A stretch of DNA of 64,000 bases, from NCBI GenBank assembly GCA_000708835.1, contig DF237000.1:190166-254165 (forward strand), in the 5' to 3' direction. Both the position numbers and the translations under genes were made by a program. Positions within the stretch are counted from its first letter, which is position 1; every line of letters begins with the position of its first letter. The notes under the pieces are model-generated. The model worked only from the letters and a program-made list of their open reading frames with translations, was not told the origin of the DNA and made no database searches. This document shows positions 1 through 12,800 of this stretch, piece by piece. The DNA is from Klebsormidium nitens (Eukaryota > Streptophyta > Klebsormidiophyceae > Klebsormidiales > Klebsormidiaceae).

Positions 1-782
1 TTGGTTCAACTTGTAAATCCCTATTGACTGGCTGTCTTTTCTTTGGTCCCTCGCACCTCGAATTTTCCATCTTTGAGCAGAACCAGCGGATGTTTTCTAA
101 ATCTCCATATTTCAACGTCGTCACAGCGCTCGTACACTGAATTCTACACGTGGGGGATACGAGTCTGTCTCTGATACTGATGGCCGCGATGACCTGCTTG
201 AACATTGATGACGCCAGTAGATACGTGTTTGTTTTACTATTACTGTGAAGACTGGGACCACCTTCGTTTTTGCAGAACTGGTACAACCTGGCAGTAGCAT
301 GTATTTTCCTGCTGCCATTCCATGGCCACTTCGGTCTTCGGGCCCATTGAAAGTTTTCAAAGACCGTGCGACTGTTGGCAGATACACTCTTGGCGAATCT
401 TGGCTCGGATGTAACGGGCGTGCTGGCTTGTGCTGGTCAGTCCGTGTCCGCCGGAGAGGAAGTAACGCCAGTACTTTCAAATTTTGGTTCCATGCTCTGT
501 TTCGCTGGTATGTCTTCCGAAACTACCCAGAGGGTTGCTTTTGGGATCCCTGTGCGCGGCCCCAGTGCCGATACCTGCCATCATCACCGGTTGAAGTGGT
601 GTGTGTGTTCCCTGATGTTTTCTGGCAACAGAGCCGACAATGATAAGAACCTCTCTCGATGCCCGTGAACTCGATCGAAGTAGGAAGAAGAGGTCTGCTG
701 CGAGTGGGGTCGGTTAAGAGGGCTATCCGAGAAGCGTTGCATCGTAAGTTGTCGAGGCAGTGCTCTGTCTTTATTATCGTGC

Positions 783-862
783 GGAGGCAAAGATGACCAT
801 TTCTGGCACCTTGTTGGGTTCATGTGCCCATCATAGTATGGAGGACAGTGCCTGATGCCACC
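783..862 (+). ncRNA. C/D-like structured element, left copy of a pair
   Basis: The arms GGAGGC and GCCACC enclose AAAGATGA next to the 5' arm and CTGA next to the 3' arm. The partner at 18115-18194 has the same 80-nt length and the same boxes. Transcription is not shown by sequence. Confidence 0.4.
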
Positions 863-993
863 TGCCTCACACGCGCTCGTTTGAGCCGCTCACCCCAAAA
901 ATGTGCAACACTTCCTTTGAGCACTTACCGGGTACTATCTTCACCGGCACTGACGTCACTTCCCTCTGCCGACCAGCATGGTCATTGGAATGA

Positions 994-1061
994 GGAATCT
1001 TTGATTGCCTTGAAGTTTGCTTTGGGATGGAATCTCTGATTGCCTTGAAGTTTGCTTTGGG
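994..1061 (+). repeat. Direct repeat, two 33-bp copies
   Basis: GGAATCTTTGATTGCCTTGA... at 994 recurs at 1029 with one substitution (period 35). The corresponding site of the right block (about 18330) shows only one diverged version, so this is specific to the left copy. Confidence 0.8.
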
Positions 1062-1697
1062 CCAGCAGCTCACAAGCAAAGCCCTAGTCTGGTGCCCACT
1101 GGTCTTGTTGCAGATCAGAGAAAGAACTTTAAGCAGGTTCTAACTCACGGTCACTGTCCCAGCCAGTGTCTGGTTCTAGGTTAGCCGACGGGTTACCCAT
1201 CCCTGCCCTGTCCCCCATATATCCAATCTGTTTGCCCGAAATAATGTCCTTTTTGGTGAACCATGTCTTTTAGGGGGTCACCTGATTTTTGCTCCTTGGG
1301 CTTCCTGCTTTTACCGTTAGCCGCACTCTTTTTTCCTGCTTCTCCGTCCAAACATCCTTGAAGTACGACCATCGTAACGCGCGCTAAGGGCAGATCTCAA
1401 GCATAGAACGTTACAAGGTTGCGGGTAGATCTTTGATTTCCTGTTGAACGGGCTCTGCCTGCCAAAGCACTTGCACTAGATGGCTGCTTTTCTGCTACTT
1501 CGATCGGCTCTCCGTCTCTGCTCATGACCACATGCAGCCCACACGCGTCGCCAAATTGCGAGACCGTTGTTTGGCCGTGGCGCTGATGACATTTCCAGCT
1601 GCTTTTGTCAAAATCTTTTCTTTTTGGTTCTCAGTGCCGGAGGTCGATTTCATTCCCTGTCCCTTCTTTTTTTTGTGCTCGTTGCTGGTACTGGGAT

Positions 1698-1768
1698 GGT
1701 AGCTGGGACGAGATTGGTCTCTGGGTGCCCGTAGCCCACTGCTCGATATGATCTGGACCGATGCTGCC
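1698..1768 (+). ncRNA. C/D-like structured element, left copy
   Basis: The arms GGTAGC/GCTGCC pair with one G-U. The inner boxes are TGGGACGA and CCGA. The partner is 18981-19046. Confidence 0.38.
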
Positions 1769-2285
1769 AATTTTTAAACGCCTTGTTTCGTACACAGGTC
1801 AGAATCTGCGGATGTGTTGGCACTATGACGAGCTGACCTTGCTCGAAAGAATTGGGTCTCAATGAAATCTGTAAAATGCAAACAGTGCTCGAAAGACATG
1901 CTCAATTGCTCGTGGCTCCTTTCCGTAGGAGTTTGTTTGAACTAGTACGGTCAGTCCCCTTGGCCAAGTGGCTTAAGACGAGATAGGAAGAGCGTTCCTG
2001 ATCGTTTGGAGGAAGCAAAACCCCTCAAAAGAGACTAGAGAAGGAGATTAAGCTGGATAATATCTGTAGTTCCAGCCCATTACTTCGAGGTTTTGAGAGC
2101 TTTGAACCATCGGTTGCATAAGGAGTCCCTGATGACCGGTCAGGTCTGTGATTGAGAGCAGCCAGCTTGCTACTCATTCCTCAGATGCTATCGTGCATTC
2201 ACCTGAGGTCCGAGCTATCGTGCATTGACATGATGTCCTTCTGAAACTTCAAGAGAAGTTGAATTGATAATTTGGTACGGTGCAG

Positions 2286-5200
2286 GTAGCAAAGGAGTCG
2301 CTTCTCAGCGAGGCAGCAGTCCCTCCACCGGAAGAGACGGTAAGAGGCACTTTGCTGGAGGTAGTGCTCCTAGTGTAATAGCTCATTGGAAAAACAAGTG
2401 ACATCCGGACTCGTCCATTCAACGAATTGAGATTCCATCCAATCGAAATAGAAGCTCACGAAAACTGCTAATCGAGTCCCGAGGCGTGCATCCAAATTGT
2501 CGTGAAACATTTCGGTTGGAACACTGCTTACCGTTAATTAATTTCATTTGTGCGCATGCGGTAGTCACGCTTAGTCTACTTCGAAAGCGGGCCGCTTGTT
2601 GCAGCTACTCTGATTGCAGTGTGATGAAAATTGGCAAGCAGTATGTCACTAATTCTTGACAGAACTGCGAACAACTACAAACCAGGTTGCTAGACCGGTT
2701 CAGGAAGAGAGCGTGTTGCGTCGCTGATCGCTAGACGACGCTCTTTACCGCTTGGTAGCCACCAAATCGTGGATTGTGGGTAGCGGAGCCCGCTTTACGG
2801 ATCCTCACACTACTCAAAGATTAAGAGTGAAATGTTCCCTCATGTTCTTTCAGGCGACGGCGTCCCGGCCTGAGCCCGTGCGGCGCCCTTACACGACTCC
2901 TTAGAGCCTATCCCTCTCCGGTTGAACACGACGCCGTACCCTCGAGAAATACGGGAGCACTTTTACCGGGAGGCGTGCCTGGCGGCCAAGATTGCGGTCA
3001 ACGACGGGTTGCACCAACTAGAGGTGGGTAGAACAAACCTAGGAGGCACCGATTTACTTCCACTGCACCGCTGTCGTTTGAAAGAGTAGATTCAAAAAGA
3101 ACTGGTACTTTGAGAGGGGGAGACGGCGCAACGCTTGGGTGCGAAAAGCCCGGCCCGAGTGTCGGAAAAAGACAGAACACGAGCAATCTGATAACTGGCT
3201 CATCCGGGTTTGGATAGGACCGAACCATGAGCGCAGAATGGACCGGAAGAACGTGCGTCGCTCTCTCAAGTCAGTTGCGTCATCCGTTGGTTGGCTTGAC
3301 GTCACGTGCCGGTTCGGAGCCCCCAATAGATCATGCTCGTGTTGAACCCTTGTGCACTTTTTCTGCTTATAAGCGAGTGATTTGCTCAAAGGCATGTAGG
3401 AAGGACTAACGACGAGGCCCGGAGCACATTATACGTCGGCCGGGTTCGGCAATTCTTAGAAGGCTGCGCAAACGGATTGACCATCAGAAGCACTCACTTT
3501 GCTGACGTCACCCGCAGATCCGGTGCATCATCCCCGAGCTGAACCCCGAGATGGACGTGTACCGAATTGGCACCCTCCTGGAGCTCATGCGCGAGCTCGC
3601 CTTCACCTTCGCTGACGACGCAAAGCGCGTTAAGGTGAGCACGCTGACGTTTGCACGCCATCTGATCCTCGAATATTTCACTTGTTTTCTGGTCGCCGTG
3701 TGCAACTTTTCTGCCGGCTGTTCGACGACGTTGGGAGGGCTGGTTACCGGGAGGGCGAAAACACCCCCATACCTCTGAAGTAAAAAGTTGTTTAAAGCCC
3801 ATTCCAACAGACAACCGCCGGTCCTTTCTCTGTGTTCGTGGCTGCAGATGTGCGGGCAGGGGACCATGGGGACGGCATCTTTTCCGGCATGCCGCTTAGA
3901 GCCTCGCAAAGCACATAAACCCCAAGGAAAACCACAACTTTTGCGAGGCTTATCACTGCCATTGATTGCCGTTCCTTTTCCCGTTTCCGTTGCTTCGGGT
4001 GTGCGTGCAAGGCAGCATGGAGAACGGCATTGTCTCAGCATGCCGCTCGCAGATCCACAGACCAAGGAACCGAAAACTCTGAATCTGCAAAGCCTGGGAG
4101 CTGTTAAATGGCCCCTAACGGCCGGTTTTGCCTTCGTTCCGTGCTGCAGGTGTGCGTCCAGGGCAGCATGGGGGACGGCATCTTTTCCGGCATGCCCCTC
4201 GCGCTGGCCGGCACGCGGCGCATCATTGAAAGCATGGACTGGGGGGATGAGGAGGACAAGGCCAACTTCATCCGCTTTGGAGCCGTCGGTAAGAGCGCTC
4301 CATAAAGTCAGAAGTTCGTCCAAAAAAGTTTTGTGTTTCGTGTTACCCGTCTTTGAGGGGCGTGTTTCCTTCGATGATTCAGGCGTGTTGAAGAGACGGA
4401 AAATTATTGGCCAGAGTCATACGCTGGGGATCCGTCGGTTTAGGTGACCTTGAATCTGGAGTCTTCTGCACGCATCACGTCTAAACTGTTCCAGAAAGTT
4501 CAGGTTGCGGCCCTTGTGTGAATCGCACCGTTTGTTGTTTGTTGTGGCCCGTGACTGGAAGCGCCTTCCGCAGAGACGTAAGAAAAGAGATATGACTGGG
4601 ACAGCTCAGCTTTGCCAGGTGCTTCGTCTCCTTGTTTCCATGATCCCGTAGCATCGCTTGCAAATACGTGCGACAAGAGCGAGCTGCTTCTGTGTTGGGG
4701 CCATGCTCAACGATGGATAGAGAAGTAGGCAACGCCTTCCTGATTACGCTTGTGTGCAATCGAAGTATGTTCTCAGCTTCTCTGCCTCTTATTTCCAGGA
4801 GCAAAGGAAGTAACCGATGAGGACGACCTCTTCATCGTCATGGCGCCCCAAAACGCGGTAGCGAACTGCATTATTCCGGTGAGGCCGCCGTTCCGTTGCA
4901 ATCCGTTGTCCGAGCGGTGTGCGTTACGAGTGGAGTACTGTCCAGATCCGTATGACACTGTGGGTCGTCTGCTGACAAAATTCGTAGATTCACCGGACAG
5001 CTTAAAGCATGCTCCCCTCGTGACGGGCCAGAAGTACGATAGCAAGAAACAGTTTCTGCTTTTAGATACATAAGAAAGAACAACTGTATAAATGGCACTA
5101 GAGAACATCTTGTGGTAACTGTGCTCTTCAAGCTCGAAATCAAGCTCATAGAAGCATTTATAGCTTACAAAGCGCCCCAAGCGCCCCTTAGCGAACGGCG

Positions 5201-7075
5201 CGGAGTTAGACAGTGCTTGACGAGCAAACGGTGGTTGATCAGACGAACGGTAGTGTCGCATCGGACTCTTGAGAGAGTGCGTACTTGACTACTGGTTAAT
5301 GCAGGATTTGGAAGCGATGCTGGAGGCTGCGGGAACACGGCCGCTGATAATCGTGAATCCGCGACTGAAGGTCAGTGCTTCTCTTCGACAATTTTGGGCT
5401 TGAGTGGAATTGGTGCCATTTTTTTCCCAACTCGGACGATTAACATGATGCGTACGTAGTTGCGGACGCTCCTGGTAGGATTCTGTACGCTTCTCACTGA
5501 CTTTTAAGCGCTTCCGGGCTTTTGAAGTTGTTCAAAACGCTCATCCGAGATATTGAATCGCCTCTTTTTCACTTTTAAGGATGCCTCTCAGACCGTTCAG
5601 TGGCGCGAGCATATGTGTGCCCGCTTTTCTTTGCGAAACGTGCCTAGCTCGGCGGGCGTGTTGCAGATCTGCGGGTGCGGGAAGCGCTTTTCTTACTAGC
5701 TTCGGCGCTCCTCGAATCATTCGAACGCATTGATAAGACGCTCGCGCGCACTTGTTTGCAGGACGTCCCGAACTCGGCAAGCGTATCCAGATCCGCACGA
5801 GAGAGGAGCGCTCTTCGTACGCGTTCGGACGCTGCTTATGTCGTTTTGGGCGCAATCGAAATACATTCGTGCGCCTTTTCCTGCAGGAGGTCCCTAATCA
5901 GGCGCACGTCATGCGCAAGAAGAGCGCACTTTGTACTGACTCGGACGCTGCTCAGGTCTTTCGGACGCTTAAATGCTTGCGCACAGTTTCATGCAGGACG
6001 TGCCTAGCTCGGCGGGCGTGATGCAGATTCGCGGGCGAGACAAGCGCTTGGGCCTCGTACGGGGTCGGACGCTGCTCAAAGTTTCCGGACGCTTCTCAAA
6101 TTCTTCGGACGCATAAGCCCTCCCGCGTTCTCCCTGCAGGACGTGCCCAGCTCGGCGGGCGTGATGCAGATCCGCGGGCGCGAGGAGCGCGAGCGCTTCA
6201 CCGCGTCGTTCTTCCGGTGCTACAACTTCCGGCTGCTCTACAAGGCCGCCACCAACTTCTACCCCATCATGGGCGCGCTCACGTAACCGACCTTGGCTGA
6301 ACAGCCCTCCGGCCTTAGCAGCATTTTACTCAGTTTCTGCGACTCTAGCAACTTCACCTTAAATGCTCCCGATCTCAATAACCGTAAACCAAACCCTCCG
6401 TTCCGAAAAACTTGCTATGTATCCTCCTTTCCTCGCAGATCTGTCTAGATTCTCCCTCCCAGCAACTCTTGAACAGACGTCAAGTCTTTACCCTTTTCTA
6501 GCAACTGTGACCCAACCAATCGTATGCAGCAACCAGACTCCCCGATTCTAGATCCTCATTTCGCCGGAATCTTCTTTTTGTAATGATTGTGCCGAAAGTC
6601 GTGCGGTTCCGATCCGTCGCTTTGTTGGAGAGCTTGGACGGTCTGACCTTAGAGGTCTATGCTTCAGCGTGGTTAGGCCTCCTCCGATGGCATTGAGACG
6701 TCAAGCATCCTTGAAGCACGCGCAACTTGCATCAAAGCGGTCCGGACTGCCAGCATACTTGCAATCACTGAACTCATGCCTCTACGGTCAGGCCTGCGCT
6801 TCAATAGTTCCCGCCCGCAATCGGCTACCGTCCCTTTGAGTTATCGGTCTTGCTATTAGAATCAGGACGTCAAGCCAGAAATCTTGCATGCTTATGTGCC
6901 CCGCAGGTATGTGTACCCTGGCAAATACGAAGTCTACCGGCGGAAGGACATGGGCTTTGGCGAGGAGCGTTACGATCTGTTGGGCGAATTTGACGAGGAG
7001 CCCATGAAGCAGGACCTGGGAGACGTCTTGTACGGGCGGCGAAAGGTCGGGGAACAGAAGCTCAAAACCAGGTAG
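2286..7075 (+). CDS. DUF1995-domain protein, copy 1 (5' exon not found)
   Basis: Eight exons join in frame with GT-AG borders: 2286-2339, 2907-3023, 3518-3634, 4150-4288, 4799-4878, 5305-5370, 6140-6282 and 6907-7075. They give 294 residues ending KLKTR and a TAG stop. Recognisable DUF1995 landmarks are NDGLHQLE, MDVYRIGTLLELMREL with FADDAKRVK after it, IRFGAVG, APQNAVANCIIP, PLIIVNPRLK, NFRLLYKAATNFYPIMGAL and YPGKYEVYRR. Plant members of this family are mostly plastid proteins, and one (LPA3) is linked to photosystem II assembly; the exact role here is unknown. The first exon, expected to carry a transit peptide, was not found and may lie left of the window. Exon 2 starts after TTAGAG, a choice made because it keeps phase 0 and is shared with the second copy. 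The exon 7 donor is GTAACC, weaker than the GTACGT of copy 2. The terminal TAG overlaps a possible donor (CAGGTAGG), so a further 3' exon is not excluded. No stop or frameshift interrupts the joined exons. Confidence 0.8.
3790..4149 (+). repeat. Tandem decoy exon starts before exon 4 of DUF1995 copy 1
   Basis: Two degraded copies of the exon 4 start with its upstream intron (about 3790-3905 and 3945-4050) precede the real exon at 4150. They keep a GTGCGGGCAGGGGACCATGG- or GTGCGTGCAAGGCAGCATGG-like core and a GGCATGCCGCT piece matching GGCATGCCCCT of the exon. Unit length is about 150 bp. Confidence 0.8.
5625..6139 (+). repeat. Tandem decoy exon starts before exon 7 of DUF1995 copy 1
   Basis: Four degenerate copies of the exon 7 start (GCAGGACGTGCCCAGCTCGG-like), usually with the preceding polypyrimidine/AG, begin near 5631, 5757, 5881 and 5993; the real exon starts at 6140. 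Spacing is 112-143 bp. The copy at 5993 still reads DVPSSAGVMQIRGR. Each unit ends with a shared tail containing TCGGACGCTGCT. Confidence 0.85.
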
Positions 7076-8129
7076 GGGCCGCTTCTTTCTCACATTCTGG
7101 TATGTTCACTTCAAGCTCCTTCAGTGTTTTGCGTAGCGGTTGAGCTATTTGTGTCTCCTTTTGATTTGGCGCCGCAAATATGATGACGGTATTCGGTATT
7201 TGGTGTTGAAGGCGACGACACGAGTTCGCGTTCACGGAACGCAGGAAGACTGTGCTGAAGGTGTATCGAGCCTCGAGCCGTGAGTTCGTTAGCCGTCAAA
7301 CCTCTGCGCATTCGAAGATACCATGTCTCATAGCAATTCTCCACCCCGCCAGCTGTTAATGGAAACGGCAGTCGTTGGGGTCTGGTGGAGAGCAAGTCGC
7401 GAAGTCACAAGCTATTGCATTCGGCAAAGACGATATCTGACCTTATGCTTCGTGTATTCTACAGGGGTTTGTTTGGATAGAGCGAGGGTTGGTGGCTTTG
7501 CACGTGTTGGAACTAGCTGTCCTATATTGGATTGGGGAACAAGGCTCCAGGCCCTTGAAGAGTGCATGCGGCACTCAGTGCAACACCCATTTTGAACCTG
7601 TACATTGGTCGACTCGCCGCTTGCGTTCAAATATGTTCTGCAGCAGCTTTTTCCTTATCTTTTGATGAGAGTCCTGCCGATAATCATGCACCCCTCTTTG
7701 CCACCATGCACTGCTGGAGTGGACTGTTACTGTGCACTGGAGCCACCCTTACGAAGCCGAAAGAAGCTTCGAAAATAATCTAGAACTCTGCTGCCCACCA
7801 AGTGGTTGCCATCGTTGATTGCCATTGATTGAAACTTGGGATTCAACGCCTTTAGATTACATCCACTGCCTTAGAAGCGCGTGCGCATAGTGCAGATTAG
7901 TGTTACTTTATCATCAGCAATCATCTGTCCTAATCGATCTGAGAACTCGATGCTTTGTTTCTGTAAGCTCAATATTCTGGTCGGAACCGGGAGAGGAAGG
8001 GCTCGGCCTGTGAGCGAGCTGGACTTCCATAGACGTTTTCCTTTCGCTTAAATTGTAACGCGAGAGAAGGCCAAAGCATTATACAAAAGGTTGCATGCTC
8101 TGGCATACAACCGTTGGCTAGAGAGGATT

Positions 8130-10400
8130 GTCATTCTTTCGGGTGTGCCTAATCACCCAGATGGTTGCGTGTCTCTTCGAGCCCTCGGATACAGTTAGTT
8201 TCGTTGCGCGCGCGAAATAGCCCTTGGATACCTGCCGCGCAACCACTACATCTGGGCTCTTCGCGGGGAGGGATGCCCCTCGGTCGACCGCTCTGGCTAA
8301 CCTTCCTCACCGCTGCTTGCAAAGTCTGCTGCTAAGATTCGTTGCTCACTTACAAGCTCACTTTGAGAAGTATACGAACCCCTTCGAATGCCTTGTTTTC
8401 GATCTTTGAGGTAGATTCTTCAGCCTTTTCAGCCCGTGTTGCGTCGTGGTTTGTGCCGCACTCTTCTCAATCTGCCAATGGTCTGGTGAGGATGGCTAGG
8501 AAGATTCTTGCCGCAGGGTATGGAGCGTTGCTCCAACCAGCTGTGAAACTTCGGACGCCTGGATAGGGAAAATGGTTGAAGCTGCCATGCTGAAGCCTGT
8601 CCAAACACGCCTTGCGGTACATGACGCGTGTGCTTGTGATCGCACCGGTCCGTTTTGTGTGGCCTCTAGTGAGGGGTCCAAAGGGTCATTTCAACGGGAC
8701 TTCTCCCAAAATCCTGTCGGGTACACTGCAAGTGTGCCAGCAGCTAGCTTTCGGTTTGTAAATCAGCACTCAATGCAGGTCGTAATGTTGAGGCCGTAAT
8801 TGCTTGTAAGATCGTCAAAAGCAATGGCAAGGAAGAATACATCGGCTGCCTGGGGCTTACTATCCCCAACAACCAGCTGAATTTTGCGGAATTTGACGCC
8901 ATTCTTCTAAAGACTTCCAACTCGGCCTTTGTTGTACCTCGATGTTGAGAGTACTTGTCAAAGGGTTGGAAGTTTGCCTGAGATTCAATCCCTTTAAGCT
9001 TGTCGCTTGAGCCCTTTTCCGAACGCTGGCAAGAGCCCGCTCACTTAGTCTGCCTCTCACTTGAGCAAACAAAGACAATGCGCACCCATTTTTTAGATTG
9101 CCTTGAAAGGGTATGTGGAGACGCTGCAAAAGGATCCTCAAGATTGTCCGATTGCACTGCCATGTGGTGGGTTGCTGTCCCGCAAGCTGCGTTCAAAGAA
9201 TCACAAGAGTACTGGCCTTCAAAACCGCCCGTCACGATTATTGACAGTAGAACGAACATGTTAAAGTGTCATCGGAAGAAGCATCCGTGGAGAAATCTCT
9301 TCAGACCTGTTCCTGTGGCTATGGCTTCGTGCCTAGAGAATCGTCTTCTTAGGTGTCGTCCTTTTGTTACTTCATCAGCGCGAATTCAGTGGCTGGGATG
9401 ACTGTCACCTGTCGGGTCCTTACCCACTGCAGCTTGTAGTCCGTAGCCTTTGTTGACGCCACCGGGTGCCGTGTCACTTCTTCGTACGCCTGGTTCTCGA
9501 AAACGCGAGCTGAATTTACGATTGCTTGAACCCAAGCGTGTCACAAAGGCCGGGCCGGACACATAAACAAAATTTCCGCTGACATTGCAAGTCTGGGATT
9601 GTTGGTATACCTGCGCTGCGGTACTTCTTGCCAAAAAGAAGACGACCACGTGCTTTTTGGGGCGCTCGGCTTGTCTCAGTAAACCTATAAATGTTGATGG
9701 TGGGATGTCGATAAAACGTGCCTCCTGCTGGGCCCATTAGGAGTGTCGTGAATCCGAAGCCACTGTGTACGAAGCTTTATCTTTTGCACGGACGATCGAC
9801 TCTTCATTTCGAGCTACCTTCTCATCCACGCTCCATCTGAAAGATGCCTGCTCGCAGCAGGTGCCAAATTAAGGTACTAGAGGACTGGCTGCTGAATTCG
9901 GTCGAGCAACTCTGGTGGCTGGAAATTAGTGACCTACGGGCTCATTTGGGTCATAGAAAGAAACCTGAGGCCGTACGTCACAATGATTAGGTGGCGGAAA
10001 TTGGTGTGAGTTGTTGCTTTGCTATTATTTCTTTCTTGCTTGTTGAAGTTGAAGGGGGTGGCTAGGACGAACTCTGCGCGCTGAGTTTTTGCTCGCTCAA
10101 AACACAGAAGGGTCCGGACGAAGCCATTGCATTTGAGGCCAGTTAAGCTATTGCACGCTTGTATGATACTGTAGCGCAGAAACAGTGTTTGCATGTCTTA
10201 GCAGCTTTCGCAACGATGCACCCTGTCAAACTTTGCAACGTACTTAATTAACGCCCGCCGGATATTGTGTTCGCTACGTGTACTTTGTTGTGAGTTGGGG
10301 CCGTAACATCTCCGAGCAATCTGCACCGAGCTCTACCATACCGTTGACCTTCAAAGTGGCACTTCGTGTCGCAATCTTATTACGGTGGCCGTAATGAGAG
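8130..10400. other. No gene found
   Basis: No splice-consistent coding exons or recognisable domain was seen here. Short open frames lack family resemblance. Confidence 0.5.
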
Positions 10401-10737
10401 TCCCGTCTAGGTAATTTCCTCAGACTAGGCGTCGGACTATGCTGCCATGCTTAAGTACATCGGGACTCCACCACATAAGACGAAGAGTATCACAGTAGGC
10501 TGTTATCGGGGTTTGAGAGCAGCAGCAAAGAGTCGAGTAGCGGCACGAACTGCCAGACCGTATGCAAAAAACGGCAGCTGCGGCAGCCGTTCTGTTCTGA
10601 GTGTTTGGCTTGTGACTGGTCCCGAGCGTCCATACTGCTTTTCAAAAGCTTGTGCTGCTCACCAGACCTGCTTTTATTTCTTTGCAGAGATTGCACTTAT
10701 GCACGGCTGCCTCCTTGACTGTCTGCGGAAGCAGTAC

Positions 10738-10803
10738 GTGGCTAAGATTCAAAGCTGCCCGCTAACGCATATGCGATAGGCTTCTCCTCCGTACTGACGC
10801 CAT
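10738..10803 (+). ncRNA. C/D-like structured element
   Basis: GTGGC then TAAGATTC, and CTGACGCCAT at the 3' end. Interior GCTGCCCGC is shared with the elements near 11103 and 14834. Confidence 0.35.
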
Positions 10804-11102
10804 TGTTCTCCTACACGAGATGTCGCCCGTCAATGTCGCATCATTGTTTCCCGGGAAAACAGAACTCTGTTGGACGGCCCAAGCGCGTTCTTCCATGATC
10901 ACGTCTCTGCCCCTGTAAAATGTGCATTTCTCCTCGTGCGCTTGTTTTCTCGCGGTCCTCAGCCCCTTGATCGACATTGCTCTCTCGAGTGAGGATTTTG
11001 ACGGGGGTGTGATCCCGGATCGTTGGCAGGCTTCGGATGTGAATCAAACCTTGGGATACAGAGACTGCAAAATTGCAAGACCGCCTCCTGTCTTGTGTTC
11101 GG

Positions 11103-11178
11103 AGCAGTGGCTGGGATGCAAGCTGCCCCCTTAACGTTGCAATGAGTACTTGGACACAAGGTCTTGACGCCCTCCGCT
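11103..11178 (+). ncRNA. C/D-like structured element
   Basis: AGCAGTGGC then TGGGATG, with CTTGACGCC at the 3' end. It is clearly homologous to 14834-14908, including the sequence after it (TCTTGACGC...GCTCGTC). Confidence 0.38.
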
Positions 11179-11817
11179 ATTCTCGACGGATAAATGCTCG
11201 TCAATATGCAAACTTTCTGGTCTTTCGGAGTGCCGAGAGCCTGTTGGGCGGCTCATTCATGTTATCTTTGACTTGGCCGGCTTTCTATCCTCGTGGAAGG
11301 CTTTCCCTCTCGTGCACTAGTAGCTGTGGTCTTCAATGGCTGGGACGAGGTTGCTCTATTGAGCAGCGAACCTCAAGTGCAAAGGAGCATCCGATGCAAC
11401 TGATTGCGAGATGCTTCAGACTGCGCAATCAACATCTGTCGGAGCTTGATTTGCTGGCGGCACCGGTCTGGGATATCAATCTAATCAAGATATTGTCCAT
11501 GCCTCCGCCGGTCAACGCTTACGGTCTTGAAGAGACGTTTCTTACTGGGGTGGGGTGCAAAATTGGCCGGTTGGCAGAAACGTCCGGTTGATATAAGAGA
11601 TCCGCATGTTGAGCATCAGTCCTGGCCCTTTGTTGCTGCCTCTTAACGCTTCGGGTACGATTTTGATCCACCCCTCGTCCGTCCGAGGATATTGGGTGAA
11701 AAAAATCCTGTCCTCAAAAAAAGGCCAAATATTATCCAGCTTGGGACCGCATTAGGCTTGAGATGGTCGCTTCCACTTCATTAGTTAAGGCACTGCTGCG
11801 AAGTTCTTTTGTGAGCG

Positions 11818-11886
11818 TTGGCTAAGATGCGAATCACTCGCTGGTTTTACTCCTTACCATGGGATTTGGGGATTCCCTGATGCCAT
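11818..11886 (+). ncRNA. C/D-like structured element
   Basis: TTGGC then TAAGATG at the 5' side, and CCTGATGCCA with a perfect CTGA (11877-11880) at the 3' side. Confidence 0.35.
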
Positions 11887-12740
11887 TAGTTTGGAGCGCT
11901 CCTTTCTCTACCGGAGGTCTTATCCCGGTTGCGTGACAGCGGAAGCGCGATGACGTGCACCTCCGTTTCCGCGAGGGACTAGCCTGAAGCACTGAGCATG
12001 TCACGGTAGTTTCGACAGCCCATTGCCTCCTTCGAAGTGTTTGGCTCTTTGCCTTCGAGACTGGTCTCAGACTGCTTCTTGTGGGTAAGTATATCAAGCA
12101 TGGCCGGGAGGAGCTGCCCCGCTGAGTGAAGTTGCTCAGGCAGAAAAGGTGAATTGGGCTTCTTGAAGCCGCCGAAGCTATGCTTGTCGCAGTTCTAGGG
12201 CCTTGCGTTCGTTCGTCTTGGCTTGATGCGTGACCAGTGTGAAGGAAACACATTGAAGCAGCTGTTGGGTCGCTTTTGCTACCCAGTCTCTTCTCTGCTC
12301 CCTTGCAAGTGGCGCGCTTGAACGGGCTTCCTTCAGATCTCGAAAGCGACCCGGGCTGAGATGGTCACTTGCATGTTGGGTCACCCTCTCGTCCCCACAA
12401 CTATTGTCCTGGCTCCATTTGTATTGTCGGGGTGCTCCATACGCCTTCTTTCGCCTTCATCGTCAGATCTTGGAAGTGTATGCATAGCCAGTGGAGGCAG
12501 GCGACCGACGCATTGGCTGAGATGCAAAGCTGCCCGCTGTTACTCACGCGAAAAGCGGTTGACTGCTGGGCCCTCATGCTACTGTTCCGTTTACACGAAT
12601 GTCAATCCGACGAGGTTCAAGCGGCTTTTATTTCTGAAGGGGAGTCGAACGGCCCAATCAAATACGTTTGCCTTGAACAATATCGGCCCCCGTGATATAT
12701 AGGGTTTTCTTCTATCTTGCGCAAGCGTTGCGGCCCTCGC

Positions 12741-12800
12741 TGGCTGTGACGACTTTGCTTACTTGAGTTTAAAACCTCAGGAGGGGGATTCTGGATGCCA
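12741..12800 (+). ncRNA. C/D-like structured element (degenerate 3' box)
   Basis: TGGC then TGTGACGA, and CTGGATGCCA at the 3' side; the D-like box is CTGG instead of CTGA. Confidence 0.28.

Larger units (their letters stand above)
1..8130. repeat. Segmental duplication, left copy
   Basis: This block is the partner of about 17000-25660. Shared tracts include non-coding sequence upstream of the gene (for example 780-900 with 18112-18230), all eight DUF1995 exons, and the region downstream (for example 7980-8060 with about 25565-25640). The offset grows from about 16.9 to 17.7 kb along the block because introns changed length. The left border may lie outside the window. Confidence 0.8.

Noticed and set aside
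3508-4323. 271-codon open frame on the minus strand
   Set aside because: It is the antisense shadow of DUF1995 exons 3-4 and their decoy repeats.
11073-11591. 172-codon open frame on +
   Set aside because: It runs through a structured-element repeat and has no family resemblance or splice support.
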